A stretch of 64,000 nucleotides of DNA from Rapana venosa (GCA_028751875.1 CM054165.1:27632823-27696822), one strand, 5' to 3'. Shown: positions 41,526 to 43,461, counted from the first letter of the stretch. Made by a program: numbers and translations. Notes: generated by a model not told the origin, from the sequence alone.

Positions 41526-41951
41526 CATGTGTTACAGAAAATTATGCAGCGCACGAAAAAGAACCCACGGCAACAAGAGAGTTGTCCCTGACAAAATTCT
41601 TAGAAAAAAGCCACTCTGATAGGGAAAGAAATACAGTTGCAGACCAAAAAAAAAAAAAAAGGGGTGGCGCTGCTCTTGTGGCGACGTGCTCTCCCCGGGG
41701 AGAGCAGCCCGAATTTCACGCAGAGAAATCTCGTGACTTAAAGTGGTATAAATAAATAAATAAAATTGTTGTTGTTATTATTTACCCAGGCCCAGCAGCT
41801 TGACGACCAACAGAAGATCCAGCACCTGACAAAGTTGAGCCAGATGGGCGTCAACATCAACAGTCTGCTCCTGTCGCAGGTCGCCGGGCCCAGAGAGGTC
41901 ATTCAGGTCGTTACCGGTCAAGACAAGCCCAACGTCCATCTGCATTATTGA
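9758..41951 (+). CDS. SPFH/band-7-like coiled-coil protein, 13 exons
   Basis: Whole gene, joined from the 13 exons listed separately; every junction keeps phase and gives 403 codons plus TGA. Residues 1 to about 125 are beta-rich with two GP turns ([22 protein letters not shown]), a pattern I associate with vault-protein-like repeats. Residues about 126-260 resemble an SPFH/band-7 fold ([15 protein letters not shown] strand, then a helical [19 protein letters not shown] segment and [14 protein letters not shown]). Residues about 267-365 are Glu/Gln/Lys/Arg-rich and predicted coiled coil. The tail is [21 protein letters not shown] see no signal peptide or membrane helix, so a cytoplasmic or peripheral-membrane oligomer is an inference. 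The biochemical role is unknown. One exon has a frameshift at 29153-29155. Two introns carry arrays of duplicated splice sites. Confidence 0.8.
10048..11085. repeat. Intron 1 microsatellite blocks
   Basis: (CA)n blocks at 10048-10323 and 10541-10590, then poly-C at about 10939-10971 running into (CA)n, a (CG) island at 11009-11018 and (CA)n to 11065. Between them (10324-10540, 10591-10935) the sequence is AT-rich with nothing recognised. Confidence 0.9.
11098..12955. repeat. Tandem duplication in intron 1, two units of about 0.8 kb
   Basis: The block 11098-11925 recurs at 12167-12955 in the same order: ACTGTATAG, GTATGGGTATT, ATGACATATAATTTGAA, ATCCTGATGAAGGATTCATA, TACTTAAGTTTTAATGA, poly-G, and finally GGGGACTGGATGTAAAAAAG with TTGTCATTGTCATTG. 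A third partial copy (11985-12110) lies between them. Each unit ends with a SINE-B 3' tail (11836-11905 and 12876-12938). (CT)n is at about 11920-11985 and (CA)n at 12105-12155. Confidence 0.75.
12960..13013. repeat. (CA)n(TA)n before exon 2
   Basis: CA then TA dinucleotides ending about 24 bp before the exon 2 acceptor; a short pyrimidine tract (TTTTTCCTTCTTGTGTTTCAG) separates them. Confidence 0.85.
13037..13090 (+). CDS. Exon 2 (residues 14-31)
   Basis: TTTCAG|GCTCTT..AAAAGG|GTACAT, 54 nt, phase 0 at both ends. Encodes [18 protein letters not shown]. The EEGP turn joins directly to LFLWREL of exon 3, giving a continuous beta-hairpin-type motif. The exon lies in a segment otherwise made of microsatellites. 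Confidence 0.75.
13100..13575. repeat. (GT)n, element J and (TA)n cluster
   Basis: (TA)n/(GT)n at 13100-13155, a minus-strand J element at about 13180-13272 (GCAAGCGCTTTGATTTGT, AGCGCTATATAAATTCCAT), then (TA)n tracts at 13289-13310, 13371-13440 and 13483-13575. Confidence 0.85.
13718..13862 (+). mobile_element. F-type SINE tail fragment
   Basis: GTGCATGCACACAGGTGTCG, ACACCATCCCCAAAGTGG, ACGGTCGCATACGCAAAATT, CTCGGAGCTTTAGCCAAGGA. 5'-truncated copy of the tail shared by SINE-E and SINE-L. Confidence 0.65.
14160..14815. repeat. (CA)n and (GT)n microsatellites, intron 2
   Basis: Interrupted (CA)n 14160-14430, (GT)n 14510-14612 and further GT-rich sequence to about 14810. The 14 bp TAGTTGATGTATCAG recurs three times (about 14500, 14595 and 14760), so the GT block itself is part of a local tandem repeat. 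Confidence 0.85.
15002..15112 (+). mobile_element. F-type SINE tail fragment
   Basis: TTCCCGAAGTTGGAATGCGG through GGTGAATTTTGGAGCTCTGG, a plus-strand F tail in intron 2. Confidence 0.6.
15401..15507 (+). CDS. Exon 3 (residues 32-67)
   Basis: GATTTTGCAG|TTGTTTCTGT to AGAAAGG|GTGAG, 107 nt, phase 0 in and phase 2 out. Encodes [14 protein letters not shown] then [20 protein letters not shown] and KG. The phase-2 GG is completed by the G of exon 4. A (CA)n run begins 11 bp after the donor. Confidence 0.8.
15578..15860. repeat. SINE-B tail fragment and (CA)n
   Basis: AGACTAGATGTAAAAAAGTG..TATTCCATTATCC (15580-15635) is a SINE-B 3' end; (CA)n-rich sequence follows at 15668-15855. Confidence 0.7.
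15896..16174 (+). mobile_element. SINE-C copy with perfect 15-bp duplication
   Basis: The tRNA-like head GGTCGAGTGGTTTAGGCGGT (Leu/Ser-like A box) and GCGGGTTCGATCCCCGC (B box) is followed by a central part CCTTGGGAAAGACACTTTAC and CACCCAGGTGTACAAGTGGG. The flanks carry TTTAACCTCTCTTGG at 15881-15895 and 16175-16189, a perfect target-site duplication. It is the only SINE-C copy seen in the window. The head keeps the T-arm but is not an intact tRNA gene. Confidence 0.9.
16190..16510. repeat. Element H, interrupted by SINE-C
   Basis: The host sequence around the SINE-C site (about 15861-15895 plus 16190-16290: AAGATTTCAAGATTGAATTC, TTTAACCTCTCTTGG, TAATTTGCATTACCAAAAAC) recurs at about 44961-45070, in both cases next to (CA)n. 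It is therefore a dispersed repeat. A 34-bp stretch at 16368-16401 is repeated exactly at 18021-18054 beyond exon 4. Confidence 0.55.
16520..16855 (+). mobile_element. SINE-B copy
   Basis: Full-length, with GACGGGATAGCCTAGTGG, AGGTTCGATTCCC, CCTTCGGATGAGACTATAAA and CTTATTCCATTATCC then an A-rich tail. Confidence 0.9.
17125..17289. repeat. (CA)n microsatellite
   Basis: CA-rich with AACACAC interruptions. Confidence 0.9.
17290..17630 (+). mobile_element. SINE-B copy
   Basis: Full-length copy starting GATGGGATAGCCTAGTGG and ending TATTCCATTATCCTCG plus A-rich tail. It is inserted at the end of a (CA)n run; another (CA)n (17660-17791) follows. Confidence 0.9.
17818..17991 (+). CDS. Exon 4 (residues 67-125)
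   Basis: CTTTCAG|GCCTTGTGTGG to TATGAATG|GTACGG, 174 nt, phases 2 and 2. Encodes [55 protein letters not shown] and YEW. The second GP turn (EYGPTLF) is here. Its acceptor follows (CA)n by 26 bp, and a (TTC)n tract starts 16 bp after its donor. Confidence 0.85.
18007..20472. repeat. 2.5-kb (TTC)n polypyrimidine tract
   Basis: Almost pure pyrimidine on the + strand (TTC/TCT units with sporadic G and A), starting 16 bp into intron 4. It contains short poly-C islands (about 18390-18412, 18970-18985, 19800-19830). All three forward frames stay open for 774-827 codons only because T/C triplets cannot form stops. Larger sub-blocks are repeated, for example 18236-18390 and 19650-19800. The GAA.TTC class is known to form triplex DNA. 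Confidence 0.95.
20473..20810 (+). mobile_element. Element G head joined to SINE-B body and J
   Basis: 20473-20575 matches the G head (TTTCATATGAGCGAAAATGC, CCTGACAAGTCAGGCCCAG, CCAACTTC), 20590-20730 matches a SINE-B body (GAACGCACGCAGAACATCTT to CACACGGGGATTGG), and 20735-20805 is the J motif (GAGCGCTTTGATTTGTTG, AGCGCTATATAAATTCCAT) ending in (ATT)n. Either three insertions or one chimeric retroposon. Confidence 0.6.
20846..21135 (+). mobile_element. SINE-D copy with poly-C expansion
   Basis: Head GTGAATCGGTGGTCTAGAAG and GTGGGTTCGATCCC (A and B boxes), body GTTAGTCTTTTAAGTGAGAT, CAATGGACGAAAAAGAACCC, ACGGCAACAAGAGAGTTATC. A poly-C tract of about 47 nt (20934-20980) sits where the better copy at 41374 has only CCCCC. 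Confidence 0.8.
21272..21510. repeat. (GT)n and element J
   Basis: GT-rich 21272-21362, then a minus-strand J element (AAGCGCTTTGATTTGTTTGC, GCTATATAAATTCCATACG) with an ATT-rich end at 21485-21505. Confidence 0.75.
21511..21892. other. Intron 4, no gene
   Basis: A (GT)n/(G)n patch at 21615-21665; otherwise AT-rich with nothing recognised. Confidence 0.5.
21893..21976. repeat. (GGTGA)n directly at exon 5 acceptor
   Basis: Pentanucleotide GGTGA/GTGAG repeats run to within a few bases of the exon 5 acceptor and become GTGTGTATGTGTGTGTCAG. This replaces the usual polypyrimidine tract and also provides many GGTGAG donor-like words on the sense strand. Confidence 0.85.
21980..22091 (+). CDS. Exon 5 (residues 125-162)
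   Basis: GTGTGTCAG|GCTTCACCGG to TACTACAAC|GTGAGT, 112 nt, phase 2 in and 0 out. Encodes [30 protein letters not shown] and PDQFYYN. The junction codon TG|G restores the Trp of YEW|LHRF. The donor is consensus. Confidence 0.85.
22120..22315. repeat. (CT)n microsatellites
   Basis: Two CT-rich blocks (22121-22172 and 22227-22313) separated by unique sequence. Confidence 0.9.
22455..22672 (-). repeat. (GT)n followed by element J
   Basis: GT-rich 22457-22540, then GCAAGCGCTTTGGTTTGTC and AGCGCTATTTAAATTCCATT with an ATT tail; closely similar to 13110-13275, including the shared lead ACATTTGGACTTGATGGAAC. The J element therefore extends upstream to that motif. Confidence 0.75.
22831..23030 (-). 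mobile_element. SINE-D fragment
   Basis: Minus-strand match to the 3' half of the copy at 41374-41765: CTGCTCTCCCCGGGGAGAGC (a palindrome), ACAAGAGCAGCGCCACC, ATTAGAGTGGGTATTTTCTA and GACAACTCTCTTGTTGC. Confidence 0.75.
23046..23136. repeat. (GT)n microsatellite
   Basis: Near-pure GT repeat of about 90 bp. Confidence 0.95.
23411..23750 (+). repeat. Element I, copy 2
   Basis: Begins after TTGTTGTTGTTGTT with ATGCGTTCCCCAGCTTTACA and ends GCTTTTGGCCTGGGCCAA. It matches 1392-1740 in reverse complement over its whole length, so the two copies define the element at about 340 bp. Confidence 0.7.
23820..23903 (+). CDS. Exon 6 (residues 163-190)
   Basis: CTTCTTCAG|GTGGATG to CTGATG|GTAGTG, 84 nt, phase 0 both ends. 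Encodes [17 protein letters not shown] and [11 protein letters not shown]. The charged turn followed by [13 protein letters not shown] is the strand signature I read as SPFH-like (compare the generic xTxDNxxVxVxxxxxYxV pattern). A (CTGT)n tract starts within 10 bp of its donor. Confidence 0.85.
23908..24240. repeat. (CTGT)n tetranucleotide array
   Basis: CTGT/CTCT units over about 330 bp immediately after exon 6. Forward frames read Ser/Leu/Cys/Val strings and are artefacts. Confidence 0.95.
24281..24505 (+). mobile_element. SINE-B, 5'-truncated
   Basis: Begins at TCCTTCAGATGAGACTATAA and runs to TATTCCATTATCCTCGATAT plus an A-rich tail. The tRNA head is absent. Confidence 0.85.
24675..25370. 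repeat. (TGGA)/(TTGG) tetranucleotide array
   Basis: About 700 bp built of GGAT, GGTT and GCAT/GCTT tetramers. All frames on both strands stay open (Trp/Met/Asp/Gly on +, His/Pro/Ser/Thr/Asn on -), which is a repeat artefact. Confidence 0.95.
25491..25528 (+). CDS. Exon 7 (residues 191-203)
   Basis: TTTCTTCAG|TTGGACTCC to GACTTTATCAA|GTGAGT, 38 nt, phase 0 in and phase 2 out. Encodes [14 protein letters not shown] plus T of exon 8 gives Asn. Its last bases TTTATCAA and donor are the seed of the array that follows. Confidence 0.85.
25521..26405 (+). repeat. Tandem array of exon-7 donor sites, about 15 copies
   Basis: The exon 7 end plus donor and the next 25-30 intron bases (TATCAAGTGAGTACATCAC..TTGAGTATTTCTGTATTTTCC) repeats in direct tandem with periods of about 37 and 44 bp. 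Copies start near 25569, 25613, 25649, 25692, 25730/25994, 26036, 26077, 26118, 26155, 26200, 26240, 26283, 26320 and 26362. Most keep AA|GTGAGT or AA|GTAAGT; a few are altered (GCGAGT, GCAAGT, GTGAGC). One SINE-A (25736-25991) interrupts it. Confidence 0.9.
25736..25991 (+). mobile_element. SINE-A inside the donor array
   Basis: GACGGGATAGCTCAGTGGTC to ACTCCTTTACCTTTACC. Relative to the 8264 copy it lacks about 40 bp between TTACCAG and CCCCCAGTTCACC. TATCAAG lies on both sides (about 25729-25735 and 25993-25999), consistent with duplication of an array unit on insertion. Confidence 0.85.
26535..26660. repeat. (GT)n microsatellite
   Basis: GT repeat with occasional A. Confidence 0.95.
26661..27387. 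other. Intron 7, no gene
   Basis: AT-rich, largely non-repetitive intron sequence; nothing recognised. Confidence 0.5.
27388..27725 (-). mobile_element. SINE-B copy
   Basis: Complete minus-strand copy: TATCAAGGATAATGGAATAA at the A-rich end, through TTTAAAGTCTCATCCGAAGG, to GAATCGAACCCGGG and CCACTAGGCTATCCC of the tRNA head. Confidence 0.9.
27925..28275 (+). repeat. Element K, copy 1
   Basis: GATTAAACCATTGACGCTAG to GGACAAACATACATACAT. About 350 bp, nearly identical to 38096-38453 and, in reverse complement, to 51073-51312. The (ACAT)n end looks like a retroposon tail, so the element is read in this orientation. An antisense ORF of 68 codons is preserved between copies. Confidence 0.75.
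28311..28352 (+). CDS. Exon 8 (residues 203-217)
   Basis: TGTGTTTCAG|TTGTCTTTG to AAGAAAAC|GTGAGT, 42 nt, phase 2 in and phase 2 out. Encodes [13 protein letters not shown] with split Asn and Thr codons. It is a Cys-rich amphipathic helix segment that is continuous with exon 9 (T|YLEFIEQ). Confidence 0.8.
28705..28870 (+). mobile_element. F-type SINE tail with poly-G expansion
   Basis: ACCGGTGTCATGTTTGAACA through CAAAATCTCACCATCGG to CTTGCCAAGGAACAAAC. The F motif AATGGTGGG has become AATGGTG followed by about 22 G (28780-28801). Confidence 0.7.
28911..28965. repeat. (ATC)n microsatellite
   Basis: ATC/ATT triplets upstream of exon 9. Confidence 0.85.
29041..29228 (+). CDS. Exon 9 (residues 217-279), contains a frameshift
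   Basis: GACATTTCAG|ATATCTGG to AAGCTCTCG|GTAATG. Encodes [38 protein letters not shown], then in the next frame [20 protein letters not shown] and LKLS. The frame changes in the run GGG at 29153-29155; dropping one G restores the reading and the phase to exon 10. Both halves have coding character and the exon ends fit phase only if the G is removed, so a sequencing or assembly indel, or a very recent mutation, is likely. Read as printed, translation would leave the family sequence after Gly255. Confidence 0.85.
29280..29640 (-). mobile_element. SINE-L copy (distinct tRNA head, F-type tail)
   Basis: On the minus strand the head ACGCTACAGCCGAGTGGTTA and GTGGGTTCAAATCTCGG (A and B boxes, Leu/Ser-like) is followed by AATTAAGGGTGGGG, a body AGATCAAATATGCACATTAA and then the F tail (GAAGTCAGAATGCAGCTACC, CTCACCACTGGTAAACC). 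Fragments recur at 49005-49080 and 52860-52915. Confidence 0.8.
29863..29935 (+). CDS. Exon 10 (residues 280-304)
   Basis: TGTGTGCAG|TATGAAAAAG to GAGCAAG|GTATAT, 73 nt, phase 0 in and phase 1 out. Encodes [16 protein letters not shown] and ADANRMEQ, the first part of the coiled coil. Its acceptor is preceded by GT-rich rather than pyrimidine-rich sequence. Confidence 0.85.
29974..30537 (-). pseudogene. LINE 3' end with (GAA)n tail and duplication
   Basis: The minus strand encodes the C-terminal part of a non-LTR reverse transcriptase ([70 protein letters not shown]), 161 codons without stop. The catalytic domain is missing through 5' truncation. It ends in (GAA)n. Flanks ACTCTG(T/A)CTCCTCATC at 29958-29973 and 30538-30553 form a 16-bp duplication with one mismatch. 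Related copies: 42896 and 46974. Confidence 0.85.
30538..30665 (+). repeat. Element I fragment
   Basis: CACACCTAGGAATCACTGTG, CACCGGATGATAAGTTTGCA, CAGCCATACTCAGACATCAG: a partial, diverged element I hit by the LINE insertion to its left. Confidence 0.55.
30710..31824 (-). mobile_element. SINE-B split by a LINE insertion
   Basis: The 3' part (TATATCGAGGATAATGGAAT to TTTTACATCTAGT, 30710-30770) and the rest (TCCCCATGTGTATGCGG to CTCATCCGAAGG, 31669-31824) are contiguous in other copies. The tRNA head is missing. Confidence 0.8.
30771..31668 (+). pseudogene. LINE reverse-transcriptase fragment nested in SINE-B
   Basis: Open from 30770 to 31654: [35 protein letters not shown] (YADD catalytic motif of reverse transcriptase), [70 protein letters not shown] and [18 protein letters not shown]. 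About 295 codons remain; the N-terminal half of the polymerase and the endonuclease are gone. The 3' end is (GAA)n. AGTC is found at both SINE junctions (30768-30771 and 31667-31670). It is the best-preserved LINE piece here and may be fairly recent. Confidence 0.85.
31895..32180. other. Poly-G-rich intron stretch
   Basis: Poly-G tracts at about 31902-31913 and 31979-32000; no gene seen. Confidence 0.5.
32500..32850 (+). mobile_element. Element G copy
   Basis: Starts with (TTC)n then GTCAAACGCTCAGACAGCAA, TGAACGAAAATGTGTCACGC, GCCTGACAAGTCAGGCCCAG, GCAGGAGAATGGACCAAGAA, GGAAATTTCTAGCACAGAAT and ends GGGGATGCT..AGCATCCCC, an inverted repeat. In reverse orientation it would end with a (GAA)n tail like the LINEs, so the sense strand is probably the minus strand. 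Confidence 0.75.
32881..33069 (-). mobile_element. SINE-B fragment
   Basis: TATTCTTTTATATCGAGGAT to CATTCGAACACGGGGCCTC; the head is absent. Confidence 0.8.
33070..34310. other. Intron 10 stretch, possible unclassified element
   Basis: Contains imperfect direct repeats about 930 bp apart (GTCAACCTCTTGTAGGAATA near 33285 and GTCAAGCTCTTTTAGAAATG near 34218) that may be the ends of one element, plus a decayed frame starting with ATGGACGTTATCTTCAAATC at 33522. I cannot classify it. No exon of the host gene is evident. Confidence 0.35.
34320..34368 (+). CDS. Exon 11 (residues 304-320)
   Basis: CATTTACAG|AGCAAAAG to ATGGAGAA|GTAGGT, 49 nt, phase 1 in and phase 2 out. Encodes [15 protein letters not shown] with split Glu and Lys codons, continuing the coiled coil heptads. 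The acceptor has a weak pyrimidine tract. Confidence 0.8.
34410..34690 (+). repeat. Element I, copy 3
   Basis: After (TTG)n: ACATGTTCCCCAGCCTCTAA, GGGTCACCCAGAATGTGCGC, CGTGTGCGTGACCGTTTTCA, GCCACAAAGGCAGCCATACC. About 80% similar by eye to copies 1 and 2. Confidence 0.65.
34820..35437 (-). mobile_element. SINE-B split by element G
   Basis: 34820-35000 is the SINE-B 3' half and 35285-35437 the 5' half including GAATCGAACCCAGGTC and AGGCTATCCCGTCCCC of the head. Element G occupies 35001-35275. Confidence 0.85.
35001..35275 (+). mobile_element. Element G copy with 9-bp duplication
   Basis: Sits within SINE-B and is flanked by GCACACAGG at 34992-35000 and 35276-35284, which fixes its ends: TCCTTCTTCTTCTTTG on the left and AAGCCCCTCGGGGAG on the right. 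This shows G is a 275-bp mobile unit. It lacks the GGATGC inverted-repeat end present at 32500-32850, so that copy is longer. Confidence 0.85.
35441..35815. repeat. (GT)n with GAGTGT interruptions
   Basis: About 375 bp of GT repeat punctuated by TTGAGTGTG. Confidence 0.95.
35862..35955 (-). mobile_element. SINE-B 3' fragment
   Basis: TTATTTCAAGGATAATGGAA to GTATGCAGTTTTGAAAATGT; truncated into a (GT)n run. Confidence 0.7.
35956..36474. other. Intron 11, no gene
   Basis: A poly-G tract at 36139-36161 within AT/GT-rich sequence. Confidence 0.45.
36475..36862 (-). mobile_element. SINE-E copy
   Basis: Minus strand: F tail (CACCTGGAGCTCTGAAGGTG, CCATCATTAAGGTAGCTGCA), body (ACTCTTTCAAAAAAGCGGAA, GTAGTCTCATCTAAAGGAC) and head (CTTGAACCTGGTC, CTCTAACCACTAGGTGA). 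Complete but diverged. Confidence 0.75.
37031..37580 (+). mobile_element. SINE-B head fused to SINE-E
   Basis: 37031-37195 is a SINE-B head and start of body (GACGGGATAGCCGAGTGGTC, GGGTTCGATTCCC, GATGAGACTATAAACCGAGG). It then switches to SINE-E from GGCGCCCGTGTTAGGC to the F tail (CACACAGGTGTTGTGTTTAG..CTCTAGCCAAGG). A poly-G tract at about 37494-37504 lies at the F-tail GGTGGG site. Confidence 0.75.
37607..38095. repeat. (GATAAT/GATGAT)n array, block 1
   Basis: GAT/AAT triplets with TGGTGAT and TATTGATGGAGG variants. Open frames (Met/Ile/Asp or Ser/Ile/Leu) are artefacts. Confidence 0.9.
38096..38453 (+). repeat. Element K, copy 2
   Basis: GATTAAACCATTGACGCTGG to GACTAACATACATACATG; about 95% identical by eye to 27925-28275. 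It is inserted in the GAT-rich array. Confidence 0.8.
38454..38905. repeat. (GATAAT)n block 2 and (GT)n up to exon 12
   Basis: GAT/AAT triplets to about 38845, then (GT)n to 38896 and ACACACACAG at the acceptor. Parts of block 1 (37741-37830 and 38020-38090) are repeated here at 38473-38550 and 38590-38665. Confidence 0.9.
38907..38997 (+). CDS. Exon 12 (residues 320-350)
   Basis: GACACACACAG|GGCCAAGC to AGAATGCAG|GTCAGT, 91 nt, phase 2 in and 0 out. Encodes [20 protein letters not shown] and [10 protein letters not shown], coiled coil. The acceptor follows (GT)n(AC)n with no pyrimidine tract; the donor is good and is followed by more (GT)n. Confidence 0.85.
39015..39472. repeat. (GGGTGT)n/(GT)n tract
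   Basis: About 450 bp of GTGTGG/GTTTGT repeats directly after exon 12. Long forward ORFs of Cys/Val/Gly are artefacts. Confidence 0.95.
39476..39668 (-). pseudogene. LINE reverse-transcriptase C-terminal scrap
   Basis: The minus strand encodes [40 protein letters not shown] then a stop. This resembles the terminal GRPR..W..NI.EW.GL..L..LARDRERWR block of non-LTR reverse transcriptases. It lies between exon 12 and the acceptor array. Confidence 0.55.
39669..39890. other. A/G-rich stretch with poly-G
   Basis: Purine-rich with poly-G at about 39703-39717; no gene. Confidence 0.5.
39892..41373 (+). repeat. Tandem array of last-exon acceptor sites, 11 copies
   Basis: Each unit holds TTTACCCAG (acceptor), the first 35 coding bases of exon 13 (GCCCAGCAGCTTGACGAC..CAGAAGATCCAGCA; frame [12 protein letters not shown]) and then an ATT/ATC microsatellite. 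Exon-like starts are near 39903 (AG lost), 40063, 40179, 40298, 40417, 40581, 40721, 40855, 41022, 41132 and 41239; spacing is 107-167 bp. The genuine exon 13 at 41790 is the twelfth and last unit. Confidence 0.92.
41374..41765 (+). mobile_element. SINE-D copy between array and exon 13
   Basis: Best SINE-D copy: head GTGGATCGGTGGTCTAGAGG and CCGGGTTCGTATCCC, body TTCGGATGAGACGATAAACC, GCACGAAAAAGAACCCACGG, ATGTGCTC-type palindrome CTCCCCGGGGAGAGCAG, tail (AAAT)n. It separates array unit 11 from the real exon 13, so it entered after the array had formed. Confidence 0.85.
41790..41951 (+). CDS. Exon 13 (residues 351-403), stop codon
   Basis: TTTACCCAG|GCCCAGCAGC to TATTGA, 162 nt, phase 0. Encodes [40 protein letters not shown] and [13 protein letters not shown]. 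The coiled coil closes near residue 365 and is followed by a short amphipathic tail. Only this unit of the array continues into the unique LTKLSQ sequence. Confidence 0.9.
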   Translation, partial: AQQLDDQQKIQHLTKLSQMGVNINSLLLSQVAGPREVIQVVTGQDKPNVHLHY

Positions 41952-42625
41952 TTTTGTTGTTGTTGGTTTTGTTGTTGTTGTTGTTTGTTGTTTTTCATAA
42001 GTAAATAATGACTTGCTGATCAATGTTGGAGAAAATTGCAACTATGTCACAACAGGTTTGGTTTTTTTCTTATCATTTTTTGTTTGTTTGTTTCCATTGT
42101 TTTCTGTTTTCCTCTTGGTTTTTACTTTCTTTCATATCTTTTTTTCTTCTTCTTTTCCTTTTCTTTCATTTTTCTCCTGTTTTTTTGCTGGCTTTTTTAA
42201 ATAACTTTTCTTTTCCTATTTTTTTCCTGTTTACTTCCTTCATTCTTTCTTGTTTTCTTTCTTTTCTTCTTGTCCTTTTTTTCTTCATTCCTTTGTTCAT
42301 TCTTTCCTGTTTTTCTTTCTTTCTTCTTTCCTTCCTCCTTTTCTTTCCATTTTTGTCTTTCTGCAATAATCAAAACAAAATCAAAACAGCAGACACACAC
42401 ACACACACACGCAAACACACATTAATCACCATTTTTACCAGCGCATAACAACCACAACAACATTCCTAAACAACTACAACAATGTCGCTACGATAACAAG
42501 AGCATCGAGACATGTTCACTGTTCAACTTGTTTTACCATTGAATAACAACCACAACAGCGTCAGTATAACAGTAACTATATATAAAAGATATAAAAGAAT
42601 AAATATAAATAAAAAGAACCCTTCT
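41952..42625 (+). terminator. Probable 3'UTR and polyadenylation signals
   Basis: Tandem AATAAA hexamers at 42598-42603 and 42608-42613 lie about 650 nt after the stop, with a T-rich stretch (TGCTGCTTTTTCTTTCTTCT) some 50 nt further on. The interval is T-rich and pyrimidine-rich (42060-42360). The exact cleavage site cannot be seen. Confidence 0.5.
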
Positions 42626-42782
42626 ATTAACGCAAATGTTTCGGGTTTAAATAATTCTGCTGCTTTTTCTTTCTTCTGCTCACTTTTGCATTCTCATAAT
42701 GACTGTTAAAAAAAGTTAGATGGTATGTAAAAAGCAAATTTGAAATTCTATTTTGTGTGTGGTTTTTTTAGTTGAGGATGGG

Positions 42783-43380
42783 GTGGGATTTCCTAGTGGT
42801 TAAAACGCTGCGCTTGTGATCTGACAGTCAGGGATCGAGCCACCACAGCAGCGCCTGTTTTAAGGGATTTTATCCTGTAGTTAACATCAGTACTGTTTGA
42901 ATTTGCCTCATCATTTGTTTTTTGTTTGGAGCGAGGACTTTCATGGCTGGATGCCCTTCCTGGCGCCGACTCATTGGCATCCGCAATTAGACGTAGCGAC
43001 ATGACAAAGATCAAATGGGAAGACAGGATCACAAATGAAGAACTGTGGAGAATGTGCAAAGTTGATGATCTGAAGTCTGTAGCTAGTAGCAATAGACTGC
43101 GCTGGTTTGGGCACGTTCAACGGAAAGCAGACCACCACATCATAAAAAGAGCAATGAACTTCGTAGTGGATGGAATAGAGACCAAAGGGAAGACCTAGCA
43201 AGACCTGGGCTGCCTGTAATGCAGATGGTCTTAGAGAAAGGGGCATAAATAAGGAGGAAGCTCAAAACAGAGAGAGGATGGAGGAGAAGGCTCATCAATG
43301 TCAAACCTCCCCTGGGAGAAACATGACAAAAAAGGAAGAAGAAGAAGAAGTTAACATCAGTACTGACTTCACTTCCCCTA
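42783..43380 (+). mobile_element. SINE-E split by a LINE insertion
   Basis: Head GGGATTTCCTAGTGGTTAAA and GGGATCGAGCCACC, then TGTAGTTAACATCAGTACTG at 42876-42895. The SINE resumes at 43351 with the same TTAACATCAGTACTG and goes on to GACTTCACTTCCCC. Confidence 0.8.
42896..43350 (+). pseudogene. LINE 3' end with 15-bp duplication
   Basis: Reverse-transcriptase tail: [54 protein letters not shown]. Frame breaks after VVDG. It ends in AGGAAGAAGAAGAAGAAG. The target duplication TTAACATCAGTACTG is at 42881-42895 and 43351-43365. Same family as 29974-30537. Confidence 0.9.
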
Positions 43381-43461
43381 CAGTCCACAGAATAAGACGA
43401 TTGTTTGTTTTGTGTAGGTGTTTTTTAAAAAATACTGCAAGTTTTTTTAATCTATATTGAG

